This document shows, one piece after another, positions 11,214-22,002 of a stretch of 64,000 nucleotides of DNA (position 1 is the first letter of the stretch; the number at the start of each line of letters is the position of its first letter). Below the pieces are notes generated by a model. The model had not been told where the DNA came from. It did no database searches and saw nothing but the letters and a program-made list of their open reading frames with translations. The DNA lies in contig CM060709.1 of the NCBI GenBank assembly GCA_030686995.1, forward strand, positions 270,867,913-270,931,912, in the 5' to 3' direction. A program made the position numbers and the translations under genes. The DNA comes from Artemisia argyi. Its lineage: Eukaryota; Streptophyta; Magnoliopsida; Asterales; Asteraceae.

Positions 11214-12621
11214 TGATGACGTGGGGATTGCACCAAGCTTTACCTCTCAAGGGATCTCGAGAAGCTTACAACTCCCACCAGGCAATGTACCTGATCGTTG
11301 TAGTATAATATAGTGACAAGTACCGGGGGATTGATCGTTCAGCTAGGAATAGTGTCGCTAGGATTAGAAAACCTAAAGATTAAGTCTAGAGATGAGGGAT
11401 GATTCTTTTAGTATTTTTATATTTTTTAGAAAGCAAGTAAATATCTCGGGTTTGAAGGATTTGGGCGGAATTAGTTGCTAGTCAACTAACCCAATACTAA
11501 GATGCAATCAAAATAAAATACTAAAAATGAAATTAAACTAATTATACTAAGGTTGTGAGCAATATGTGGAGAAATGTGTTTACTTAGATTTCACTACTCC
11601 CTAGATATCTTTTACACGTTAATTACTTGTTATAGTTGCGTGGATGACGGATTGTATTCCTTAATACCATTCATGGGGTGGCGTACTTAACTCCCCAATC
11701 CTATGAGTGCCTACTTCACTCCTATGTCGAGCCGGCTAAGAAGCTCCTAACATGGGATCATTATAATTTACTCATGCATTAAATACAACCAATAAAACCT
11801 AGTATACATCGGTTCATGTTTCCTAAGACGTTCAAGCATGATACCAATTGGAGATCTGCCAGTTTTCTTTAGCCTAACATTGAAATCATTCATCCATTAC
11901 AACCATAAACAAGTAATCAACACATAATTAACATCTAGGTTTCATTAGATCTAAGCAAACACAAGATAGATCTAGCCTAACATGGTGGAATCAAGACAAG
12001 CACAAGATATAGACAACCAACACATAGACATATTGATTGAATTAAAAGAATACTTATCTCAATAGCACATGTAAAGGTTCAAGGGCTGAAAACCCTTGAA
12101 AAAGCTGTAAAATACGTATATGGTTCGGCCTTAGGGTTTCTCCAAACTTGTTCCTCTTAATGAATGAAAATTAGAAAACTATATATAGATATTAGAGGCT
12201 GACGGCGTCAAGAACAAACTTGTGACGCCGTCATCTTGCCGCCAAAATAATCCTCGGACTGCCTTGATCTACATTTGACGCTGTCATGTAGTCCACTTTT
12301 GCAGGCCGTCACACATTTAACTCTTGACGCTCTACTTGTGACGCCTTCATTTTTGTACTGGGTCGTCATGGTTTTTACTCTTGATGCCGTCAGGAATTCC
12401 TTCTTGACGCCGTCATACACTGTTCTCAGCACGGAAAATTAAGTCTTTGGCGTTTTATTCACTTTTATGCTCCAAAAACGTCCGAATTGCTTCCTTTTCC
12501 AGATTTCACTCCCAAAGTACCTAAAATCACAAAAGGAACGATTTAGGGCAATATTTGATCAAATAAATTCAATTCCGGGCTTAAATGACCCCCTAAAAGT
12601 GGTTCATTTTTCGCCTCATCA
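11214..12621 (-). mobile_element. 3' LTR of the Athila-like element (1408 bp)
   Basis: On the plus strand it begins TGATGACGTGGGG and ends CGCCTCATCA. It matches 20596-22002 nearly end to end, with scattered substitutions such as CAATGTACCTGATC against CAGTGTACCTGCTC near the start. It is the 3' LTR because the element is read right to left. Confidence 0.95.
12179..12420 (-). promoter_or_regulatory. TATA box and TGACG array in 3' LTR
   Basis: On the minus strand the array (from about 12420 down to 12207) precedes the TATA box at 12179-12188, as in the solo LTR. TGACGGCGTCA (12201-12211) and TGACGCCGTCA (12223-12233, 12404-12414) are intact; others are reduced to one half-site. Confidence 0.5.
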
Positions 12622-15083
12622 TATACCCTTACACTTGAGATTTGCTTGTCCTCAAGCAAATGCGCTTTTATTATAATCAAAATACAAGTTAGGGGTCATT
12701 TAACACTAATATAAAAGTAATTACAACAAATAACCGTTCCACTAAAGACCAAAGACAAGCACGGAGGTCATACACTAGCACCTCACAAATAGTGTTTAGA
12801 TACTCACATCTCTCGGGTGTAATAAAGTATAAATTACAATATGGAAACGGAAGATATCTCTCACTACCTGTCATAGAAAAATAGATTACCATAGGCTTGG
12901 GAAAGGATCAAACCTCCACCACATGGCGTAAGCACCTAGGATAAACTATCAAAGAGGTCTTTTAAAGGGTTGTAACGTTAGGTGTAGGGATATGAAATAC
13001 ACGGTTTTGTCGGATATAGGCAGTCTTTACTGGTGGCGAGTTAACAATCTTGGTTAATTACATGTACAATATGGCGTTGCTAAGCCAAGACTAGACTCGA
13101 CTTAAGCTAATAAATGAAAAATAACAAAAACATAAAATGAACATAGAATAAAAAGGGATGGTAGTCCGTATGTTTTTTCTCTCTCTCTTTTTTTTTCTTT
13201 TTTTTTTCTTTTTCTTGATTTTTCGATTTTTTTTTCATACACTCTTACCCTACCATCCAAAATAATACATCATAGGGAATGAAAATTCCCCTTACACTTG
13301 AATTTTTACATACTTTACAATAAACTAATCTAATGACTTGAATCAAGATAATCAAAACACTTGGAGTACTTTTAAGATTAACGTACATATGGGGGCAATA
13401 TATGATGTTCTTCCCCTTTACTCCATAAATAAGTAATTTACCCATGAGTCCCAATCGTCCCAAAACAATATGTACAAGGATATGACTCGACTTAGCAACC
13501 ATGCAATTAATTAGATAGTTAACTTAGGGTTTAAACATATAACAATAATGCACTAAAAATGAGCGCATAGACGGAAGGCTAAGGAGATTTGGGTGTACAT
13601 TTAAGTGGGGTGTAACAAATTCTTCCTTTAAGTAATATGCTTAAAGTTAGAAACGAAAAGATAGGCTCGGAGGGGTTTACTAGGGGTTTCGTGTACTAAA
13701 AATGAGTACAACGCTAATGTGTGGGAAAAATTAGTTGACTTAACTAGCCAAGTAATATGACTTAAATGGTCAAGTAATTATAATACGGGTTTAACACAAG
13801 GGTGATCCTAATGCCTCTTATCATGTAGTAAATCCTACTACACGAATGTAGTCTCACTAGCGGTCTCAGGATGCATCACTAACGCAAGTTCTAGAATCTA
13901 AATGCTACCGGTACACTCATAAGCACTAATAGTAAATGCTTTTTCTATCAAATCTAAAGGCGAACCTCACATATTTGGGTGGAAAAATTTTCTGAAAGTA
14001 CGGTTATGTGCTAGTTATACAATCTCCTATCCATGAGACGCTTGCTATGGCTAAAGTTTCACTCCTAAATGTTGTAAAAAAATTTAAATTTGGCGCTAAA
14101 ATTGCACTAACAAAGTATTTCTCATAGTTTTATTACACATCTACTATCAAACAAACAAACTCAAGCGAAAGTGTATCTGTAAGGTATCATCATTTTACCC
14201 TCCCCTTACACTTAGGATGAACATTGTCCCCAATGTTCAAGTAAAGAATGTAAAAGTGAGAAGGTAAAAAGAATGAAATCAAATACTCCCCTGATTCGCT
14301 CGGTATGGATAATAAGGTGGTCAGGTTAAATCTTCCTCCAAGAAAATGAGCAATCAAAGCTTCTCTTCCAGAAAAATAATCATCTTCTTGTTATACATAA
14401 CCTGTAAATCCTGAGAAAACAGACAAGGCAACCTCGCATAAAATCGGCGGCAATCTACATAAGTTACTAAATCCTAGAAAACAAAGTAAGATATAATGCT
14501 TGTGGAATGAAGTTTGCAGATTTCCTGGAGATTATAAAACTTAATAATTCAACAAAAACTTTAAGAATCCGTTAGAAAAACAAAAGTGGTAAAATTTCCA
14601 GATTTTTACCCATGACGCCGTCAAGAGCAAGCTCATGACGCCGTCAGAAGTGACCTGCAGAAATTCTTATGTTAAGTTTCCGGAAAATTTATGGAAAAAC
14701 ATGGTCCTACTTCCTGGAAAGTCCTGCAAAATTTCATTATGACTCGATACAAGCATTTGACTCTAACAAATACGAATATACATGTTTACTTAATATTGTG
14801 GAGAATCATGATCGGTTTGTTTCTTAAAAACATATTTGGGGTTTCCCCTTACACTTATCTTTTGCAAAAATACATTTGGGTGAAGTTAAGACTAGGCCAA
14901 ACAACAAAGTAAAGTATTTCCACTTTTTAGTTTAGAAACATGATCTACCAACAATAAAAATAAAGCATGCATACGGAAGCAAATAACAAACAAAATAAAA
15001 ATCACACAAAATCATGGGTTGCCTCCCAAGAAGCGCTTTTCTTTATTTACGAGTCTTGTAGCTAGACTCAAAGTCATGGGTTA
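12622..15083 (-). other. 3' noncoding region of Athila-like element with PPT
   Basis: About 2.4 kb between the end of integrase and the 3' LTR with no recognisable env or other gene. The purine-rich GTGTAAGGGTATA next to the LTR (minus strand) is the likely polypurine tract. Two TGACGCCGTCA palindromes also occur at about 14612-14646, outside the LTR. Short open frames at 12689-12892 and 13245-13502 show nothing recognisable. Confidence 0.6.
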
Positions 15084-16132
15084 CTACGTGACTTCGTCAT
15101 CAAACGTCACATCCTCCTCACTAATCATTTCATTGTTATTTTCTTGATAATGTTTTACACGTTGTATGTTAATAGTAAATTCTCTACCTTCATCGTCTAA
15201 TAACACAACGGCTCCAGTTTTAGAGGAACTTTTCACCATAAACGGTCCATACCATCTAGACTTGAGTTTTCCCAGAAATAATCTTAACCGAGAATTGTAC
15301 AATAGGACTTTGTCTCCCTCTGAAAATTCTTTGGGTTTCTTAATTCTCTGGTCATGCCATCTTTTTGCTCTCTCTTTATAAGTAATGGAAGATTCATAGG
15401 CTTCTAACCTAAGCTCATCAAGCTCGTGTAATTGCAAGAACCTATTGGTTCCGGCAATTGTATAATCTAAGTTACATGTCATAAGCGCCCAATAAGCCTT
15501 ATGTTCTAATTCTACTGGCAAGTGACACGCCTTACCATACACCATGCGAAACGGGGTCGTTCCAATAGGTGTCTTGTAGGCGGTTCTGAATGCCCATAAG
15601 GCGTCGTCGAGTTTAAATGACACGTCTTTTCTATTCTGACTAACCGTCTTTTCAAGTATTCTTTTAATAGCCCTGTTGGTGTTTTCGACCTAGCCAATGG
15701 TTTGTGGATGATAAGCGGTGGAGAACCGATGGGATACTCCATACCTCTTCATGACCTTTTCCATTTGCGCATTGCAAAAGTGGGTCCCCCTATCACTGAT
15801 GAGGACTTTAGGAATCCCGAATCTAGCGAAAATCTTTTTCAGAAAATGAATAACTACCCTGGCATCATTGGTCCTAAGGGCTTGTGCCTCTACCCATTTT
15901 GAAACATAATCGATGGCAACTAAAATGTATTCGTTCCCCCTGAAGATGGAAAGGGTCCCATGAAGTCAATTCCCCAGACATCGAAGACCTCGCATACTTG
16001 TATAAAATTCTGAGGCGCTTCATCCCTATGTGATATGTTCCCGGCCCGTTGACATGCATCGCATGATGCCTGTACCATTTCTTTGACATCACGGAAAATT
16101 GTGGGCCAATAGAATCCCGCGTTGAAAATCTT
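15084..16132 (-). pseudogene. Integrase core and C-terminal region (Athila-like)
   Basis: From the right, the frame runs through a zinc-binding CxxC segment (CDACQRAG), the first catalytic Asp block ([12 protein letters not shown]), the second (ISDRGTHF) and a HPQT motif. This is followed by a stop at about 15692, then an open 179-residue C-terminal part ([20 protein letters not shown], chromatin-side basic tail) ending with TAG/TAA-type termination at 15084. The stop at about 15692 replaces a codon that is Gln in related elements. The frame is otherwise well conserved, which suggests recent decay. Confidence 0.8.
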
Positions 16133-16531
16133 TCAGGCGGTGGTGCTTATCCCATGATGCCCTCCAGAGGGACCAGAGTGACATTCCCTCATAATCTTTA
16201 CTGCCTCACTTTCCGAAACACAACGTTTTATTATTTGGTCAGGACACCTTCGGAATAAAAATGGTTCATCCCAAAAGTAGTATTTTAACTGAGAAAAGAA
16301 CCTTTTTCTTTCGTATCTAGTCAGGTGTTCAGGAACGAGTCTGCTTGTGAGATAATTGGAAAAATCGGCGTACCAAGGCTCCGAATCAATCATTAACATG
16401 AGTTGTTCGTCAGGAAGTGAATCCCTAATCTCATTTCTATCGTGCTCATCCAAGGGGTTTTCAAGACGAGATAGATGATCTGCGGCCAGATTTTCTGCCC
16501 CTCTCTTATCACGAATCTCAACATCGAATTC
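16133..16531 (-). pseudogene. RNase H to integrase linker and zinc-finger start
   Basis: Same frame as the RNase H part upstream, separated by TAA at about 16532. It reads through GAENLAADHLSRLENPLDEHD and the H...H half of the integrase zinc finger (RECHSGPSGGHHG), then stops at TGA at about 16130. The conserved AADHLSR motif identifies the end of RNase H. Both stops lie in otherwise intact coding sequence. Confidence 0.75.
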
Positions 16532-17134
16532 TTATAACAACAAGATCCACCGAATTAGTCGTGGCTTAGCATCCTGCTTAGCAAAAAGATATCGAAGAGC
16601 CGAGTGATCAGTGAAAACGACTGTCTTTGAAAGGACAAGATATTGCCAGAATTTGTCGAATGCGAACACTACGGCCAATAATTCCTTTTCGGTGGTGGAG
16701 TAATTCTCTTGAGCGGGATTCATGGTTTTGCTAGCGTAGTAAATAGGTTGGAATAGCTTGTCACGCCGTTGGCCCAATACAGCCCCGACAGCGAAATCGC
16801 TAGCGTCACACATGATTTTAAACGGTAACTCCCAGTTGGGTGTAATCATGATTGGAGCTTGTGTGAGCTCCTTTTTTAAGAGATCGAATGCATCCTTGCA
16901 TTCTTGGGAGAAATCGAATGGAGCATCCTTCATGAGCAGTTTAGTCATTGGCCGAGCTATTTTGGATAAGTCTTTAATGAATCTCCGATAAAACCCGGCG
17001 TGCCCCAAGAAGCTGCGTATTGCTTTAACAGTCGTGGGGTATGGTAACTTGGATATAGCTTCAACTTTAGCTTGGTCCACCTCTATCCCATTCCCTGAGA
17101 TCTTATGCCATAACACAATTCCTTCTTTCACCAT
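16532..17134 (-). pseudogene. RT thumb and RNase H (Athila-like)
   Basis: About 200 residues: RT thumb and connection (FLGHAGFYRRFIKDLSKIAR, PMTKLL) followed by RNase H (CDASDFAVGAVLGQRRD, YSTTEKELLAVVFAFDKFW, TDHSALRYLF). It is out of frame with the RT fingers and palm upstream because one base is missing near 17140, in the sequence that reads NWESVISW on one side and MVKEGIVLWHK on the other. The RNase H acidic residues are visible in CDAS, TEKE and TDHS. Confidence 0.85.
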
Positions 17135-18819
17135 GAAATGACACTTTCCCAGTTTAACACCAAGTTGGTTTCCTCACAGCGTTTAAGCATTTTTTCTAGA
17201 TTAGCAAGACAGCGGTCGAAGGAGTTCCCGAAGACCGAAAAGTCATCCATGAACACTTCCATGCTGTCTTCCATGAGTTCGTGAAAGATTGCGGTCATGC
17301 ATCGTTGAAAAGTGGCGGGGGCATTACATAGCCCAAAAGGCATTCTTTTGTAGGCAAACATTCCATAAGGGCAAATAAACGTGGTCTTTTCTTGGTCCTC
17401 AGGTGCTATGGGGATTTGAAAATACCCTGAGAATCCATCCAAGAAGCAATAGTACTCGTGCCCAGACAATCTCTCTAACACTTGGTCAATGAATGGTAAG
17501 GGAAAGTGATCTTTCCACGTGGCATCATTGAGCTTTCGATAGTCAATGCATACCCGCCATCCAGTAACTCTTCTCTGGGGTACCATCTCACCCTTGTCAT
17601 TCTTAACTATAGTCATTCCACCCTTCTTAGGTACAACCTGTACAGGACTAACCCATGGGCTATCCGAGATTGGGTAAATCAATCCTGCATCCAGAAGTTT
17701 GATGACTTCTTTCTTCACCACTTCCTTAATATTGGGGTTCACCCGCCTTTGGGGTTGCACGGTAGGTTTATAATCTTCTTCCATGAGAATTTTATGTGTG
17801 CAAAAAGTTGAGTCAATCCCCTTAATGTCGGCTACACTCCATGCAAGCACCCCCTTATATTTCTTTAGGACCTCTAAAAGTTTACCTTTTTGTTCATGTT
17901 CGAGGGAAGATTTTATGATTACCGGTAGTTGGTCCTTTCCCTGAAGGAAGGCATACTCTAAATGGTTAGGAAGTTCCTTAAGATCTAGCTCAGGGGGTTC
18001 GATAATAGAAGGCTTAAACTTTTTTTCGGGCTTTTGGAGCTCGAGATGCTCCGTGGCCTCTTGTCTAGGGTAGAAGGAGACTGCACCAACATCCTCCATC
18101 TTTTCCACCTCTAGCAAAGGTAGAAAACTCTCATCCCGTAACCAGCCTTCCTCGATTTGTTCATCAACACAACTATCAATGACATCCGTGAGTTCATCGA
18201 CCTCCCCAATGAAATAGAGCCAATTAGCTGCTTCGAGAGAGAGATCCATAGAGTCCTTAATGTCGAAGGTTGTGCTATCGGTTCTCACTCGTAAGGTTAA
18301 CTTTCCGTCATAAACATCAATGACTGCACGAGCGGTAGCGAGAAATGGTCTCCCTAAGATGATGGGTACCAAGTCATCCTCCTCCATCTCTAAGATTACG
18401 AAGTCGACCGGGAATTTGAATTTCCCAACTTTGACTAGCACATTCTCGCATATCCCTACTGGGTACTTGACCGATCTATCGGCTAGTTGGATGTTCATAC
18501 GGGTGGGCTTTAATCCAGAGTATCCTAATTTAAGGAACATGGAGTGAGGCATGAGGTTAATACTCACCCCTAAATCGGCAAGAGCATTCTTTATTGATAG
18601 AGATCCTATGGAGCAAGGCAAGGTGAAGCTGCCTGGATCGTCTACCTTTTTTGGTAGCCCTCGATGGGTCACCACCGAACATTCTTCCCCCAGGGTCACA
18701 AGACCCTCGAGTTTCTTTCGGTTAGCCAGTAGCTTTTTAAAGTACGCACTATATTTCGGCATGTGATAACAAGCATCAAAAAGGGGTATAGTGACTACTG
18801 AGTCTTTTAGATATGACAA
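17128..18819 (-). pseudogene. Protease and RT palm (Athila-like pol)
   Basis: The longest open frame of the element, 563 residues. Residues 40-200 form a retropepsin with the DLG active-site variant (ALADLGVSINLMPHSM, Asp82) and the flap-distal ILGRPFLATA block. After an acidic linker the RT begins at about residue 330 (WSVADIKGID, LIYPISDSPWVSPVQVVPKKG, CIDYRKLNDAT, HFPLPFIDQVLERL, FLDGFSGYFQI, MPFGLCNAPATFQRCM) and reaches the catalytic FMDD at residues 523-526. The frame is open upstream to a TAG at about 18850. It ends by frameshift just after the palm, so no complete RT is made. Confidence 0.9.
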
Positions 18820-18849
18820 GAATCTTTTATTATCATTCTCAGTTTTCTA

Positions 18850-20424
18850 GTTTTTTAATCGGGATGGGAATGGGATTCTCACAGGTTGGTTAGGTGGGGT
18901 TGATGGGGAAGGGGTCGTCACGGGAGGTTGGTTGAGAGCCTCGCTGCCCACACCCTCCTCTTTATCGCGAGTCTTGTTTGGATCGGGAGTGATGGGGGAC
19001 GAGCTTGGGTAAGGGGGTCCTTGGTTGTTGTTCCAGCTCGAGTGGTTATTGCGAGCATGGGGTCTTTTTGGCTTACTAATGGCATTTCAAGGTTATCGAG
19101 GGCTGAGTTAAGCTTGTTGAACCATTTTCCAATGTCATTCTGCTGCTCGTCAACAAATTCATTAAGGCCTTTTAATTGTAAGCCTTTTTCTTTGAGTGAA
19201 GTGACGAAGGTCATCTTCAAAAGTGCTCCTGATTTCGAATTCAGGACCTTCCTCTCCTTCTTTTCTTTTCACCAGATTTCCCCAGAGGGTGTAATCGTCA
19301 TTTTGGTAAAAAGGCAAAAGGGAGGGATCAGCACAGATGTCACCACCTGACAAGCATGCATGTTCTGTGGTGGTTTCTCCTCCGCATTCCTCTACCTCAT
19401 GCGGGTCCCCACAGTAGTCGCAGATTAAGTAAGGATTAGAAAGTTGTTTAGGTAACTGCGACCCAGCTAGGTACTCCATTCTTTTGTGAATTTTTCCCAG
19501 CCGATCTGAAGTGATTGCAGAAATGCTGACAGTCGACTCAGGTTCATCCCAAGTGTCATCTTAGTCTTGAGCATATTCTTCAATCCTATCCCATCCTTCT
19601 TCGGCACTAAGATTGGCTAATCTCCCTTTTCTAGAATTGTTGATTCCGTTCCGATCATTTGAGGAGATATTGTCATAGAAGATTTGGACCAAGAGCCAAA
19701 GTTCGATGCCATGATGGGGAACTTGTCTTATTAAGTCCTTGAACCTAATCTACGATTTATGGAAGGGTTCGTCCTTCCCTTTTCGGAAACGGAGGATCCT
19801 ATCTCTAAACGCTGAAGTTTTTCCAGGTGGAAAGAACTTCTCATAGAACTTGGATATGAGTTGTTCCCATGTGAAAATAGATTCAGAAGGGAGTTTATCA
19901 TACCACTCTTGGGCTTTTTCATAGAGGGTGAAAGGGAAGAATCGTAATCGGGACGTGTCTCTAGTAGCCCCATCTGTATGGAGGGTGTCTACTATTTTTA
20001 AGAAGTCTTTAATGTGTTGAATCGGGTCTTCCTCATCTAATCCACAAAACTTACACACACTTTGGACAAGCCAAACATCGGTCGCATGCAAGACCTCATT
20101 GGTGTGTTTGTTTGGGTAGACAATGGCATTTGAGAAGCCACGAGGGTTTGGGGAGGAGTAATCCTTAAGACGCTTAGAAGTAGGAGTTGCGGGGGTACTC
20201 ACATCGTTGTTGAGTTGGGAGCTAGGAGTTGTAAGGTGATTTTCTGAATTTTCTTCAGAAAGGGGTGCATCAAAATCAATAGCAACGCTAGATAGTTCAG
20301 GAGTTGAGTGAGATCGTCTTAACCTACGCATTTCTCTTTCGGGTTCTGCATAAGGCAAGACAAGGTTTCTAGTGGAACTACGACTCCTAGTGATCCTAAG
20401 GTTAGAGAATTCGTCGGTTGCCAT
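18850..20424 (-). pseudogene. Gag (Athila-like), two stops and frameshifts
   Basis: Starts MATDEFSNLRITRSRSST. An N-terminal Ser/Arg-rich region is followed by the retrotransposon Gag core (DPIQHIKDFLKIVDTL, RLRFFPFTLYEKAQEWYD, EQLISKFYEKFFPP). At about 19750 a TAG interrupts the frame where relatives have Trp, and a TAA follows at about 19562. The same frame then gives a CxxC-x3-H zinc-knuckle-like segment (CDYCGDPHEVEEC) near 19420. Near 19200 and again near 19020 the frame shifts before the linker to protease. The order Gag then Pol in one polyprotein is normal for this lineage. Confidence 0.85.
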
Positions 20425-20570
20425 AATGGCGGATGGTAGAGAGGTACAAACAAAAACACAAAGAATTAAGATAGACTAAAGAGAATCTAAAAATAAAAAT
20501 AAAATCTTACTAGAACAGAATCTAGCAAGTAGACCTAATAAAAAGAGATTCTAACCTAGACAATAACTAT
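20425..20570 (-). other. Leader between PBS and gag
   Basis: Short A-rich untranslated leader between the primer-binding site and the Gag start codon; nothing else seen. Confidence 0.6.
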
Positions 20571-20589
20571 TCCCCGGGCTGCGGCACCA
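20571..20589 (-). other. Primer-binding site of Athila-like element
   Basis: On the minus strand TGGTGCCGCAGCCCGGGGA, close to the TGGCGCCGTTGCCGGGGA form typical of Athila/Tat gypsy elements. It lies six bases inside the 5' LTR end. Several differences from the usual sequence suggest a shifted tRNA match or mutation. Confidence 0.8.
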
Positions 20590-20595
20590 AAAACT

Positions 20596-22002
20596 TGATG
20601 ACGTGGGGATTGCACCAAGCTTTACCTCTCAAGGGATCTCGAGAAGCTTACAACCCCCACCAGGCAGTGTACCTGCTCGTTGTAGTATAGTATAGTGACA
20701 AGTACCGGGGGATTGATCGTTCAGCTAGGAATAGTGTCGCTAGGATTAGAAAACCTAAAGATTAAGTCTAGAGATGAGGGATGATTCTTTTTGTATTATT
20801 ATATTTTTTACAAAGCAAGCAAATATCTTGGGTTTGAAGGATTTGGGCGGAATTAGTTGCTAGTCAACTAACCCAATACTAAGATGCAATCAAAATAAAA
20901 TACTAAAAATGAAATTAAACTAATTATACTAAGGTTGTGAGCAATATGTGGAGAAATGTGTTTACTTAGATTTCACTACTCCCTAGATATCTTTTACACG
21001 TTAATTACTTGTTATAGTTGCGTGGATGACGGATTGTATTCCTTAATACCATTCATGGGGTGGCGTACTTAACTCCCCAATCCTATGAGTGCCTACTTCA
21101 CTCCTATGTTGAGCCGGCTAAGAAGCTCCTAACATGGGATCATTAGAATTTACTCATGCATTAAATACAACCAATAAAACCTAGTACACATCGGTTCATG
21201 TTTCCTAAGACGTTCAAGCATGTTACCAATTGGAGATCTGCCAGTTTTTTTAAGCCTAACATTGAAATCATTCATCCATTACAACCATAAACAAGTAATC
21301 AACACATAATTAACATCTAGGTTTCATTAGATCTAAGCAAACACAAGATAGATCTAGCCTAACATGGTGGAATCAAGACAAGCACAAGATATAGACAACC
21401 AACACATAGACATATTGACTGAATTAAAAGAATATTTATCTCAATAGCACATGTAAAGGTTCAAGGGCTGAAAACCCTTGAAAAAGTTGTAAAATACGTA
21501 TATGGTTCGGCCTTAGGGTTTCTACAAACTTTTTCCTCTTAATGAATGAAAATTAGAAAACTATATATAGATATTAGAAGCTGACGGCGTCAAGAACAAA
21601 CTTGTGACGCCGTCATCTCGCCGCCAAAATAATCCTTGGACTGCCTTGATCTACATTTGACGCCGTCATGTAGTCCACTTTTGCAAGCCGTCACACATTT
21701 AACTCTTGACGCTCTACTTGTGACGCCTTCATTTTTGTATTGGGTCGTCATGGTTTTTACTCTTGACGCCGTCAGGAATTCCTTCTTGACGCCGTCATAC
21801 ACTGTTCCCAGCATGGAAAATTAAGTCTTTGGCGTTTTCTTCACTTTTATACTCCAAAAACGTCCGAATTGCTTCCTTTTCCAGATTTCACACCCAAAGT
21901 ACCTAAAATCACAAAAGGAACGATTTAGGGCAATATTTGATCAATACATTCAATTTCGGGCTTAAATGACCCCCTAAAAGTGGTTCATTTTTCGCCTCAT
22001 CA
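20596..22002 (-). mobile_element. 5' LTR of the Athila-like element (1407 bp)
   Basis: Same ends as the 3' LTR (TGATGACG and CCTCATCA on the plus strand), next to the PBS. The U3 TGACG array lies at 21588-21800 with TGACGGCGTCA (21582-21592) and TGACGCCGTCA copies (21604, 21659, 21765 and 21785 areas). Confidence 0.95.

Larger units (their letters stand above)
11214..22002 (-). mobile_element. Full-length Athila-like Ty3/gypsy retrotransposon, TSD GTATC
   Basis: Two direct LTRs enclose a PBS, gag, protease, RT, RNase H and integrase in that order on the minus strand, and a noncoding 3' region ending in a purine-rich tract. Both outer flanks are GTATC (11209-11213, 22003-22007). Total length is 10,789 bp. 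Lineage is called Athila-like from the PBS form, the DLG protease motif and the RT sequence. Every coding domain carries stops or frameshifts, so this copy is not autonomous now, although its LTRs are still very similar. Confidence 0.95.
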
